64,000 nt of DNA from Callorhinus ursinus. Its lineage: Eukaryota; Chordata; Mammalia; Carnivora; Otariidae. Each line of letters starts with the position of its first letter. The first letter of the stretch is position 1. Of the stretch, positions 34,074-46,225 are shown piece by piece. The notes below the pieces were generated by a model, which searched no databases, was not told the origin of the DNA, and worked only from the letters and a program-made list of their open reading frames with translations. The stretch lies in the NCBI RefSeq assembly GCF_003265705.1, contig NW_020312817.1, positions 30,281,820-30,345,819 of the forward strand. Direction: 5' to 3'. The translations under genes were made by a program, and so were the position numbers.

Positions 34074-34257
34074 ATTTTTTTTAGGGAGAGAGCTGGGGCG
34101 GGGGGAAGGGGGAGCAAAGTAAGAAGGAGAGAATCTCAAGCAGGTTCCACGCCCAGCACAGAGCATGACAAGGGGCTCGATCTCACAACCCTGAGATCAT
34201 GACCTAAGCCAAAATCAAGAGTAGGGCACTTAACCAACTGAGCCACCCAGGTGCCCC
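34074..34257 (-). mobile_element. CAN-SINE, inverted, diverged
   Basis: An older copy with a long polypurine middle (GGGAGAGAGCTGGGGCGGG) and the end GAGCCACCCAGGTGCCCC. The 12-bp duplication AGTTTGGGTTAA lies at 34062-34073 and 34258-34269. Confidence 0.88.
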
Positions 34258-34754
34258 AGTTTGGGTTAATTTTTTAATAAACTCAACTAAGTTCTCACAA
34301 TCGTTAAGGGAAGAAATAATGTCAGACACTTCTTTTGTGTGCCAGCAAAGCACAAACCCATCTGCAGCACGCAGGAGGCATCCGATGGATAGTCACTGGC
34401 TGAAATTAGAAAATTCTGTAGCAATTATTACCCATACCAGTGAAATACTTTCAGATTTGGCGATGGAACTAGGAATCACACCTTAGTCAGAAGTATTTGG
34501 AATCAGAAAATTTTCCAAGAGTCAACTGGGATAGAAAAATACTGCAATAGAAAGCAGGGCTCCAAGCTCTCTCCCAGCCTTGCTACCGACGTCTGACTAG
34601 GGAGCCATCACTAAACCCACACATGCCTGTTTCCACACCACTGAAACAGGTCATGAAGTGTTATCATTTGTAAAGGTCTCTTATTAGTAAATCGTATGAA
34701 TCTATGAATTATCTCAACCGAGATGATCCATGGTTTCTTTAAGAAGGCAAATCA

Positions 34755-34761
34755 AAACACA

Positions 34762-34799
<38 letters not shown>
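34755..34799. repeat. (CA)n microsatellite
   Basis: About 22 CA units with one CCC interruption, in FEZ2 intron 5. Confidence 0.9.
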
Positions 34800-34800
<1 letters not shown>

Positions 34801-36394
34801 CAGTATGGGACCGCGAGGTCACATAGGTTATAATGTAAGTGCTCTAGAAGGACAAAGCCGCACAGCCAAATGACACATTCAGAGTTATCTACTCCAATGG
34901 CATTTACAGATGTCTGCTAAGCCACAGTTTAACACGTCTAAGACCAAAGCCCAAGAGTCCTAGCGCCTGAGGTAACATATCGAGAAGAGACAAATTTTTT
35001 TCTCTTGACTTGTTTAGGAGAGAAAATTTTTTTTTTAAAGAGCTAAAAAGCAAAAATAATCTGAAGGTGAACAGAAGACAGATGACATGACAAGATACAA
35101 AGTTATTTGTCAAAGAAGTCAACGACGAAGTTCTGAAAAAGTCCACTGAAGAACCCAGTCTAGGAAGTCAGTGTGAAATTAATAAAGTAAGATAAATAAT
35201 CTTGTTGATGAGGTTTGTAAAACAATGGAGTGACTAAGAAATACGAAATCTCTAGGATAACAAAAGAGTAGCAAGCAGAAGATCAATGAACTAGAAGAAT
35301 CAAGGAAAGGAAAGACCAGGCGGGACAAGGAAGAAATAGGAAAAGACCTCCAAGAGCACACAATAGGTGGTTTCACAACTGCCCTATTAATTCCATAAAA
35401 CAATACACCTTTTGGAAGGCAAAATGAACTTTAAAAAGATAAAACCTCAGAGACAGATTAAATTTACTTTTTAGCAAACGTCACCTCATTTAGAAACACT
35501 ACATTTATAACCTTGAGAGCAGACGTGGTGTGATTAGGTGCTTCTGGTACTGAACTGGGCCAGAGAGAAGATCTTGTCTATGCTTAAATTTTATTCGGGG
35601 GGCAGAGGGTGGAGGAAGAGAAGAGCAGCATTTCTTTGTTGAACATTTCTCATGGTAAAAGTACGACAGACCCGTCAAAGCACTTTCAGAAGTCTCGCGG
35701 TTAGGAATGCTCGATGAAATAAAGGATACTAAGGATTTCTTACTTTAATTTAGCTTAATTAAAATAAACAACTGCAATATTAAGTACATCAGAAAATCTA
35801 ATCCTGCCTCCATTTAATCTATCATTTCTAAACTTGAAGGATCCAAATGTTCACATGCAAAGTGAAGAACTAGTAAAGATTCTGGGGGTCTAAAATTATT
35901 TTGTAATCCATCCATCTGTTTTCCAACGTATCTTTACAAAGGAGTTAATAGCTCTGTAAAATGCCCTTCTCAGAATGGAATTTTTGATATGAGCCCATTT
36001 ATAAGCAGGAAAATGATTAAGCATTACAGTATTTACTTTATTGTTTCCCTCACTGCTGACAAAGTGCCAAAGTAACAGTGAGGGTGGGGGAAGAAGTTTA
36101 GTCAATCCGGGGCCCCAGCCGCATGATTTACAATGAGAATACTCACAGCTACCTCATGACCATTTCCTTCCCTGGCGTGACTAGGTATTAAGTCTCAAAA
36201 TCAGCCATTCTCTGGAATCTTTTCCCATACAAAACCAGGAGCAAAGTATAAACAAGATACAGGAGATTAAAAACAAAAATTAGAAAAATGTGAAAGAAGA
36301 GGGAAAGGAGCCAAGATCTCCAAAGCCACAGAGAAAACACCTGCACAGCTTACCAGGAGAAACGCAGAGCCAAGGGTCCCTTGCACATACCTCT

Positions 36395-36590
36395 GTGTTA
36401 CATCCTCATGCCAGTGTGTACAGGTTCTGGGAGCGAAGGCCTCTGCTGAGCTTCTGTCTACCCATTTATGAAATGGCAGGAATATTAATAAAATCTGTAG
36501 GGTTGCTGTGAGGATTAAATGAAGTAGTCCATGGGAATCACTTAGCAAAGCGTTCAGCAAATACTGATACCCAAAAATATTCAAAACATT
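36395..36590 (+). mobile_element. MIR SINE remnant
   Basis: CCATTTATGAAATGGCAGGA, GGTTGCTGTGAGGATTAAAT and CAAAGCGTTCAGCAAATACT follow the 3' half of MIR. Confidence 0.65.
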
Positions 36591-39500
36591 CCTCTAGAAA
36601 GGCTAGAACAACATTTGGGGGGACATAGCTCCCAAAAAGAAGTAACCACATCTTTCTACTTTTCTCCAGAACAAGTAATGAGTAGTTTTAGTTCTCATAT
36701 AAGTAAAACAAAAACTGACAATACACTCCTGACTATAGATAGTCTCTAGCCTAAGGAGCTGAAGACAACATGAAGAAAAGAAGTTACGGTCCGGTCCGTG
36801 ACTAAATATACAACTCAGCCAAAAAGCTTAAACTGAAAACAAGTAACACTTGCAGCTAATTCAAGGTCTTTCTGAACAAGAGAAAGAAAAGAGCTAGTAA
36901 ACACAAACACTGTGTAAACTGAAAAGCAACAAGAATCAGATACAGCGATGTGATCTGTTAATTCTTTTCTGGAGTCCTAAACATATCAAATCATTCTCTG
37001 CACAGAACATTCACCAGCTTAACTAATTTCACAGAAAGAAGGATCCAGCACAGGGAAGGCCAAACTAACCAGGAGGCCAGAAAATTCAGACTATTCCTGC
37101 TACCAGACTTTTCTCTTAGCCTTAGCTGACACCCACGGGCACAGATCTCTAACAAGCCAGGAAATCTTTTAAAAATTCCAAATTCAAAGCTCAGTGTCAG
37201 AAAAAAGGTTAGGAAAAGCAATTAAGAAATGCTTTTCATCTATTTCTGACTCGTATCCTAATTTATGCTCTGACTCCATAAATATTCTTTATACTCAAGA
37301 GATTCAAAAGAAAGTGAAATTCAAACATAATTATGGTTCCTCATAAATCACATCATTTGCAATAGTTTGAATGACATGATTTTCAAATACTGATTTATAG
37401 AACAGTACTTTTAATTTTTAAATTCTTAAAATAATCGCAACACAAAACACAAGAAAAACAGAATGGAAAGCAATAAATGTAAAAAAATTACAAAGCAAAA
37501 ATATTCAAATATTACCTAAGATGTAAAATTTGAGTGTTTATTTTGACACTTCTTCAAATCAAATACTTTTAATGTGAATTATAAAGCAGTTATAAATGCA
37601 AATTCTACTGAAAAATAGTTTCTGCAGAAAAAAATAACCAGATCTAAGTAAATTAGAAAATATGAATTATACCAAAGCAGATAAATATTTGAATATGTCT
37701 TGAATATTAAACTATTTTGGAATTTTGCTCTCAGAACAGGAAGATGTGGTATGAAGATTTTCAAGGTTAGGAGTTAAATGGAATACTATCAATTTAATTT
37801 TTTTTGTATTTGAACATTTTTAAAATTTTTATGTAATTTAATATTAATGTGGTAATTAGTGTTGGCAAACATTTTCAAAGCTACTAAAATTAGAGTAAAA
37901 TAATTAACCCTGGTAATTTTATGAATTATTTCCTGATACTTATGAATACTCTCAGTATATAATAAGAATACAATTTCCTGGCATATTGTGGCTTTTATGT
38001 GAATTTGTGTTATATTAACAATGAACAAACCTCTCCAAGGCATAAAGGGTCAAGAACAGACTCCTGATTTTTAACTGCTGGGTCATGAAAGCTCACTATT
38101 ACCAGTCTGTTACCAAAAGACAATTGCAGAAAACAAATAGTAGATAATGGTAAACAAAACCTGGTGGTGACATATATTTCTCTAGGCAATACTATCTTTC
38201 ATAAAATAAAACTGTTCCACATCTAAACTAATTCATAATTCATAGGTGTGGATTATTAAAATAAATATTACACATCCAAGTTTCCCTCTGCCCTACAATG
38301 ACCTTCCGTTCTATGGCCCTAACACTAATTTTTAGGAATGTCCATTACAATAAAGAAAAATATGAAGGATTGTAAGAGACCACTACAAAAAATTATATGC
38401 CAAGAAATTGGAAAATCTAGAAGAGATGGATAAATTCCTAGAAACATACTATCTTCCAAAACTGAATGACAAAGAAACAGAAAATCTGAACAGACTGATT
38501 ACTAGCAACAAAACTGAATCGGTAATCAAAAACTCTAAACAAACAAAAGTCCATGACCAGATGGATTTACAGGCAAATTGTACCAAATATTAAGAGTTGA
38601 TACCTATTCTCTCCAAATAATTCCAAAAACTAGAAGAGGAGGGAAAGCTTCCAAATTCATTCTATGAGGCCAGCATTATTACTCCAAAACCAAAATCAGA
38701 CAAAGACATTACAAAAAAACTACAGGCAATATCCCTAATGAACATATTTGCAAAAATTCTCAACACAATATTAGCAGACCAAATTCAACAATACACTAAA
38801 AGAATCATTCACCTCAGTTAAGTGGGATTTATTCCTCGGATGCAAGGATGGTTCAATATCCACAAATCAATCAATGTGATATATCACATTAACAAAATCA
38901 AAGATAAAAACCATATGATCATCTCAATAGATGCAGGAAAAAGCATTTGACAAAACTCAACATCTGTTCATGATAAAAACTCTCAATAAAGTGGGTTTAG
39001 AAGGAATATACCTCAAGATAATAAAGGCCATATATGACAAACCGACAGCTAACACAACACTCAATGAGGAAAAGCTTTTAGGAACATGACAAGGTCCTCT
39101 CTCCCACTTTTATTCAACACAGTACTGGAAATCCTCACCATAGCAATCAGACAAGAAATAAAAGGCATCCACATAGATAAGAAAAAAGTTAAACTGTCCC
39201 TATTTGCAGATGACATGTTACTAAAAATAGAAAACTCTAAAGACTCTACAGAATACTAGAACTAATAAATGAGTGCAGTAACACTGCAGGACACAAAATT
39301 AATATACAGAAACCTGTTGTGTTTCTTTCTATACACTAATAACGAAGTAGCAGAAAGAGAAATTAAGAAAACAATCCGATTTACAGTTGCACCAAAAAGA
39401 ACAGATTACCTAGGAATAAATAAATTAACTAAGGAGGTAAAAGACCTGTACTCTGAGAACTTTTATAAAACCCTGATGAAAGAAATTGAAGACAACACAA

Positions 39501-40013
39501 ATGGAAAGATATACCGTGCTCATGGACTGGAAGAACAAATATTGCTAAAATGTCCATACTACCCAAAGCAATCTACAGACTCAACACAATCCCTATCAAA
39601 ATACCAATAGTATTTTTCTTAGAACTAGAACAAGTAATCCTAAAATTTGTATGGAATCACAAAAGACCCGAATAGTCAAAGCAATCTTGAGAAAGAAGAA
39701 AAAAGGTAGAGGTATCACAATCCCAGATTTCAAGATATACTACAAAACTGTAGTAATCAAATAGTACGGTACTGGCACAAAAATAATCATACAGATCAAC
39801 AGAACAGGATAGAAAGCCCAGAAATAAACCTAAGTTTATACAGTGAATTAATCTACAACAAAAGAGATAAGAATTTACAATGGGGAAAAACAGTCTCTTC
39901 AATAAATGGTGCTGAAAAAACTGGACAGCTACATGCAAAAGGATGAAACTGGACCACTTTCTGATACCATATACAAAAATAAATTCAAAATGGATTAAAG
40001 ACCTAAATGTGAG

Positions 40014-40214
40014 GGGCACCTGGGTGGCTCAGCTGGTTAAGCATCTGCCTTCGGCTCAGGTTATGATCTCAGTGTCCTGTGATCGAGCCCCACATCAGGC
40101 TCCCTGCTCAGCGAGAAGCCTGTTTCTCCCTCTCCCTCTCCCCACCCCCTGCTCATGCTCTCTCACTATCTCTCTCTCCCTCTCTCAAATAAATAAATAA
40201 AATCTTTAAAAAAG
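40014..40214 (+). mobile_element. CAN-SINE nested in L1
   Basis: Head GGGCACCTGGGTGGCTCAG, tail AAATAAATAAATAAAATCTTT. Flanked by AAAGACCTAAATGTGAG at 39997-40013 and 40215-40231. Removing the SINE and one repeat restores continuous L1 sequence, so the SINE is younger than the L1. Confidence 0.95.
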
Positions 40215-40359
40215 AAAGACCTAAATGTGAGACCTGAAACCATAAAATTCCTTAAAGAAAACAAAGGCAGTAATCTCTTGGACATCAGCCTTAGCAACAT
40301 TTTTCTATATATGTGGCCTTGGGCAAGGGAAACAAAAGCAAAAATAAACTCCTGGGACT

Positions 40360-40402
40360 ACACACACGCGCACGCACGCGCGCACGCGCACACACACACA
40401 CA
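40360..40402. repeat. Alternating CG/CA tract inside L1
   Basis: A 43-base alternating purine-pyrimidine run with CACACGCGCACGCACGCGCG at its core, then CACACA. It replaces the usual L1 ORF2 wording at this place. Confidence 0.9.
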
Positions 40403-41997
40403 ACTTCTGCACAGCAAAAGAAGCCATCAACAAAACAAAAAAGGCAACCCACTGAATGGAAGAAGATATTTGCAAATGATATATCTGATAAGGGGTTAAT
40501 ATGAAAAATATATGTTATACATCTCAACACCTAAATAACAAATAATCCAATTAAAAATGGGCAGAGGACCTGAAGAAACATTTTTCCAAAGAAGACACAT
40601 AAAAGGCCAATAGAAATATGAAAAGATGTTCAACATCACTAACCATCAGGGAAATAACAAATCAAAACCCCAATGAGATACCATCTCATACCTGTCAGAG
40701 TGGCTACTATCAAAAAACCAAGAAATAACAAGTGTGAGGATGTGGAGAAAAGGGAATCCTCATATACTGTTAGTGGGAATGTAAACTGATGCAACCACTG
40801 TGGAAAACAACATGGAGACTCCTCAAAAAATGAAAAATAGAAATACCATATGATCCACTACTGGATATTTACCCAAGGAAAACAAAAACACCCATTCAAA
40901 AAGATATATTCACTGCCTGTATTTACTGCAGCATTATTTACAATAGTCAAAATATGCCCATCGATAGATAAATGGATAAAGAAGATGTGGTGGAATATTA
41001 CTCAGCCATAAAAAAGAATGAATTCTTCCCATATGCAACAACATGAATGGGCCTAGAGGGTATTATGCTAAGTGAATAAGTCATATATATACCACAGGAT
41101 TTCACTTACGTGTGGAATCTAAAAAATAAATGAACAAATAAACACCAGAAACAGACCCATAAATATAGAGAACAAGCTGGTGGTTGTCGGAGGAAGGGAG
41201 GTACAAATGGGTGAAGGTGAATGGGAGGTACAGGCTTCCGGTTATGGAATGAATAAGTCACTAGATGAAAGGTGCAGCATGTTATCATAATAGCGTTGTA
41301 TGGTGACAGATGGTAGCTACACTTGTGGTGAGTACAGTATAACATATAGAGTTGCCAAATCACTATGCTATACACCTGAAACTAATATAACATTGTGTGT
41401 CAACTATAAGGAAAAAAAGAGAGAAAACAGAGAAATGCTATCAAATATAACCAACAAATTACTGTTGAAAATGTATTAATATTTATTCACATATATAGGG
41501 CAGACTTTATCCTCTTGAGTACCACTACTTAGAAAAAGTGGTGGAGGGGGATCAGCTCCTTTGCTACTTCTCCTCTACCTTAAACTACTTTTGATTACTG
41601 TCTATAAATACAGTGTACCCAGACAACTGCCAACATTTTTAAGTTTTTCATTTGGCCCCAAATCTAGAGACAACTGGTCTACCTGCTGGCTGTCTTCACT
41701 TAGCTACTGGGAATCTGACACACAGAGCACAAAGGTCTATTGCTAGGCAGAGTGCCTTAGGCAAGTGGCTTGGAGATGGACTGGCCAAGGCATCACCACC
41801 TATAGGCATAACTCAGGCTGCTGGACGGGGCCCTGAAGAAAAGAACAATTCAATACACTCTTAGATAAAACAAGGTTACATTTTATAATAAATTTTAGTC
41901 ATGATATAGTGATCTTTTTATACAAATTCACTTTAAATGGAGTTTGAATCTTTTTTTCCTTCAAATTTTTTAATTTTATTAAGTTTTAGTCTAAATC

Positions 41998-42220
41998 GGG
42001 GGTTGGAAAACTTTTCCTAGAAAGGGCCAGAGAGTTAATATTTTAGTTTGCAGTCCACACAGTTGGTCACAATTATTCAATCCTGTCCTTGTAACACCAA
42101 AGCAGCCATCGACCATATGGAAATAAATGGACATGGCTATGTTCCAATAAAACTTTATTTATAAAATAGGCAGAGGGCCAATCTGGCCCTCAGGCAGTAA
42201 TTTGCCTTGCCAATCCTCAG
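41998..42220. mobile_element. Small hAT-type element with perfect 8-bp duplication
   Basis: A 223-bp element starting GGGGGTTGGAAAACTTTTCC and ending TTTGCCTTGCCAATCCTCAG, with internal GGCTATGTTCCAATAAAACT. TCTAAATC flanks it on both sides (41990-41997, 42221-42228), the 8-bp duplication expected of hAT transposition. Confidence 0.8.
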
Positions 42221-43349
42221 TCTAAATCATCTTAACAAATGTGAAATTTGAAAATTCCAAATTAAAAAGAAGGGAAGAAAAAAACTAGGGTCCATCTTAT
42301 TTTAAACAAAAGCCCCAAATTCAAGGAGTTGTGTCAAAACAGATCCTTCTAAGCTAGGAGCTGGCACAAAGTGGAATAACTTCAGAACAATCTAATCAGA
42401 ACTATCTAAATGAAAATAAATTTCTCTTAAAGTCAGCTTTGGTGAAGATTAAATGAAAAACTATTACTGGGGCATTTTTGCATGTAAAAGAGAAACAAAA
42501 TAGATTTGACTATTCGTCATAATATGAGCTTAGTGAGTCATACATACAGAGCAGTGCATCTGTGAAAGAAATAATATAAGAAAGAGTATCAGCCAAGGCC
42601 TAGCTGCCCCCATCATTAGGCAGTTATCTCCCCAACCCCCAAAAGCAACAGGGCAATATAATTCTTTTTAAAACAGAGTTCCTGATTCCTAATACCCCAA
42701 AAGTTTTCAAAATTAACTTCTTCAGGTTAGACAGAGGCAACTATTCATTATTGCTGGTGCTAAGTCCCACACATGAGAACTCTCTCTTGAAAGCTCCAAC
42801 TGATTATGGCAAACAGAAAAGACACTACAGATTCCTATCTTCTCAACCCTAGACTTAGAAAACACAACCTTACATGTGACTTTTAATTTGAAAACATTAC
42901 CGGATCCTAAAGGAAGAAGTATGTCCATTTCATCCATATACTGAGGTATGATGCCAAGCAAGTAAACACTCATGTCTTTACACTTCAGATAATTCTAGGT
43001 GACAACCACTGCTAAATTAAAACACACCTGGTATATTCTGACTTGTTCTTGTACTCATGCGAACTGCCACTGAAGTCCAATGGTCTGTGACTCTATACAA
43101 CATAAATAGAAGACTGGCAACAACAACAAAAATCCCTGAGAGAACAACAATTCAAATAGGACAAACCCAAATCCTTTGGGATTCTATCTCCTTTATAGCG
43201 AAGTTTCAATTCAACAGACATTAAGTGATGTGTAAAAAAAAACAAAAATTAGGTAAGATGCTAAACAATGAAACAATGTGAATGAGCTTTTGGGAAGGCT
43301 GCACTCCTTCCCAGGTGAGATTTAATCCAATGATGACAACAGAGTATGA

Positions 43350-43720
43350 TACTATGAGATTAGAAGTATGTGTACCCTCATAAATAAATACAAAAAATAT
43401 CTAATAGGCACCTTAACAGGCAACTCACAAAAGAATACAGAAGTCAACAGATCAAACCATTGTTTGCCTTTCAGATCAGTATATATCAAAAGGCTAACAA
43501 TACCCATTGTTGGTTGGAGGTGTGGGGAAATGGTCGCTCACTTATACAATTACTGGGTTTCATTTCTGTAGAACCATATGAAAAGATGGTTGTTTAAAAC
43601 CCTCCAAAACTGCATATCCTTTGACTTAGAAACTGCACTGATTTCAGTGAATGAGTAGACTGTTCAACTAACCAAAAGAAAAATATATAGGAAATAAATT
43701 CAACTTTAGGAAAATGGTAA
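43350..43720 (+). mobile_element. Possible diverged L1/HAL1 fragment
   Basis: Phrases such as CAGATCAGTATATATCAAAAGG and TTGGTTGGAGGTGTGGGGAAATGG resemble the distal ORF2/3' part of an old L1. Divergence is high and the family is not assigned. Confidence 0.35.
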
Positions 43721-44724
43721 CTTTAGTTTGATAAATTTCAGAGAGAAATAACTAGTATGCAGCTGGATATATAACTAGCATTTACTCAGGATATATACTA
43801 GTCTTCCATACATTATTTCATGTAATCCTCCCAAAACTCAAAACTCAAAACTCAAAGGGAGATGTACCCAGCGGCAAGAGCAGGACTCAAATACAGCTCT
43901 TAACCCAAAATTCTTAATCAATAGGCTCCTCGGTCTCCGAGGGCTTGGCACCTGACAGAAAGACCCTAGGCAGAAATAGAGATTTGCAAGTTTCTTTCTT
44001 TCACACATTTATTAGTAGAAATTTGTTAGTACCTAATGTTATACCTAAGGATATAAAGATAAAGTGACATTTCCTATCCTTAGAGACCCATGACAGACAG
44101 ACATGAAAACAAAAAACTACAATACGGTGTGACAGTGCCAACAGAAATAGTCAAGAGGAATAATACCCCAAAAGAAGGAGAGAGCAGTCAATTCTGCATT
44201 GGAAGAAGAGTCATCGAGGAAGGTTCTAAAAAAGGAAGACAATGCCTGTCCAGGATTTCAAAGGTCAAATTAAAAAATGAAAAAAATCTCCCAAATGTAC
44301 TGGGAAAAGTAGGAACAGAGGGCCACCCCAGAAAAGGGAGTGGCATATATAAAAGCACCAAGGCCCAAAACAGCATGGTCAGTTCAAAAAAATGCATCCA
44401 GATCACCACAGTGATTAACAGACAGTACCCGTCAACCATTCCAAACTCCACTCACACCCGTCTCTTTCTCCTGATGCTGAACAACAGGACAGAAGAGATA
44501 TAAAGTTTTCTGCTCTCTTGAGTCTCATTTCCCAAAGAGAAGATCTACTCCTCTAACCTCTCCTCCAGAGAACTGGAAAAAGACAAGACAGCCTACCTTG
44601 CTCATCAGAAGCAGTGACATAGTGACCACTCTATCAAAAACAGCTCCCCAACAGCACTGCTATCAACCACCTTACCCAGGCTTTTATTGTCGTGGTGGCA
44701 TTTATTACTATCAGAAATTAATTG

Positions 44725-44872
44725 CCTAGTCATTCTTTCTTTGTTTATTGCCTGTCTCCCTCATTATTAAACCCCAAGAGGCCATGGGCCTTGTCTGCTT
44801 TATTTGCCACTGTATCTTCAACAGTGCCTGGCACAAGGAAGACACACCCTGCAAGGATCTGCTGAATGAATA
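44725..44872 (+). mobile_element. L2 3'-end remnant
   Basis: TTTATTGCCTGTCTCCCTCA, GGCCTTGTCTGCTTTATTTG, CAGTGCCTGGCACAAGGAAG and TGCTGAATGAATAT are the L2 3' end in order. Confidence 0.7.
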
Positions 44873-45997
44873 TATATTGCTTTATCTTAGCCAACATGTA
44901 GCAGATTTTAGAAATTAAAACAAATCAACATAACATTTCACTTGCATAAGATACTCAATACTTTAATATTTAATAGTATTTCCATGCCCCCCAAAACCAT
45001 CTAATGCTCTAAATAGCATCCCTAAGCCCCCAATTCTTTTTTTCACTACAGAAAATGTTTGAAACAATAAGTCTCCAAAATTAACACCGAAAGAGTTTAA
45101 CTTTGTTCTATTCCCACCCAGGTATTTCTTTATAGTGTCTTTGGACCAAAGAGAAGAGCTAGCAAATATGGATAAAGTGTTAGACCAACTACAAATGGAT
45201 GTTTTGTTTCAATGAAACACGTTTAAGGAAAAATGGAAGGAAGCTATTCCATGCTTAAGGAAAGAAAACCAAGTCCTGCTAATAAAACAAAAATATTCAA
45301 GGTAAAAAGAAAAAAGTGACTAATGTTATTAGAAAACAGATAAAGCATGATCTCTGTAAGAAGGTCACCAATTTTTAGACATTTGTATCACTGATGATAG
45401 CTAACTCAGAGGGATAGGACTTGCCCAAACTGCATGTTACATAAAACGTCTAACAAGGTAATATCTTTTGCAATCTGTTTATCCAATTGGCCGTTTCACT
45501 TTAGGGTTCTTTTGAGCCACCTACCACTCTTTTCAGAATCACAGATTTCAGACTCCTTGTGTCACAGATGGGATGGTCTTTTTCCAGCTTATAGAGGGAA
45601 CCAGTACCACAAGCTTAGCAATGCCATCAGTAACCTGATTAAAAGGTTTTGTTACTAATAGTAGATCAGGACTCAAGAAGCAACTTCACAGGTCCATATA
45701 CTGTGAAAAAATTGACTATGAATTTCAAGACTCGTAAAGGTTTGAGTAAGATCTAAATGTTGCCTTGCCAAATCCATTTCTCAATATAAATGCCATGTAC
45801 CATTTCACCATGAATCCACTCTAACACTTTTCATATGGGAGTTACAAAAAGGAGGCTTTATACCCCTCTCGGGATAAATTTATTTCCCTCAGCCAAGTGT
45901 TAACACTAATAAATGGAGGGTTGACATGTAATTCTTAAAAGCGGACAGAGAGAAATTACCAACCATGCTATGACTTTTTAACTAGGTACTTTGTTTA

Positions 45998-46225
45998 TTT
46001 TTTTTTTAAACTTTATTCTTTTTTTTTTAAGATTTTATTTATTTATTTGACAGAGAGAGACACACGACGAGAGAGGGAGAGAGGGAATACAAGCAGGGGG
46101 AGTGGGAGAGGGAGAAGCAGGCTTCCCGCCGAGCAGGGAGACCGATGCGGGGCTCGATCCCAGGACCCCGGGATCATGACCTGAGCTGAAGGCAGACGCT
46201 CAAGGACTGAGCCACCCAGGCGCCC
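45998..46225 (-). mobile_element. CAN-SINE, inverted, with compound tail
   Basis: The end is GAGCCACCCAGGCGCCC. The T-rich tail is interrupted (TTTTTAAACTTTATTC, then a second T-run). AGGTACTTTGTTTA at 45984-45997 and 46226-46239 is the target-site duplication. Confidence 0.92.

Larger units (their letters stand above)
38370..41430 (+). mobile_element. LINE-1, 5'-truncated, broken ORF2 and 3' end
   Basis: About 2.85 kb of L1 (without the nested SINE). It starts within the reverse-transcriptase part of ORF2 and runs through an LFADDML motif (about 39200-39225), a WNHKRP motif (39650-39670) and the 3' region with AATATTACTCAGCCATAAAA, to an A-rich end. Many stops and frameshifts show it is dead. 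The style is an old mammalian L1M/L1MA-type copy. A CG/CA microsatellite has grown inside it at 40360-40402. Confidence 0.88.

Noticed and set aside
39269..39610. A 113-codon + strand open frame
   Set aside because: It is a remnant of L1 ORF2 inside a broken L1, not a host gene.
40014..40090. tRNA-like sequence with A/B-box resemblance
   Set aside because: These are the tRNA-Lys-derived heads of CAN-SINEs; the cloverleaf is degenerate and they are repeats, not tRNA genes.
42905..42944. A possible extra FEZ2 cassette exon between an AG and a GT on the - strand
   Set aside because: The segment is about 40 nt, not a multiple of three between two phase-0 borders, and matches no FEZ isoform I know.
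43843..43862. Short tandem AAAACTC units as a possible array
   Set aside because: Only three units with no spacer structure; a simple repeat, not a CRISPR or satellite array.
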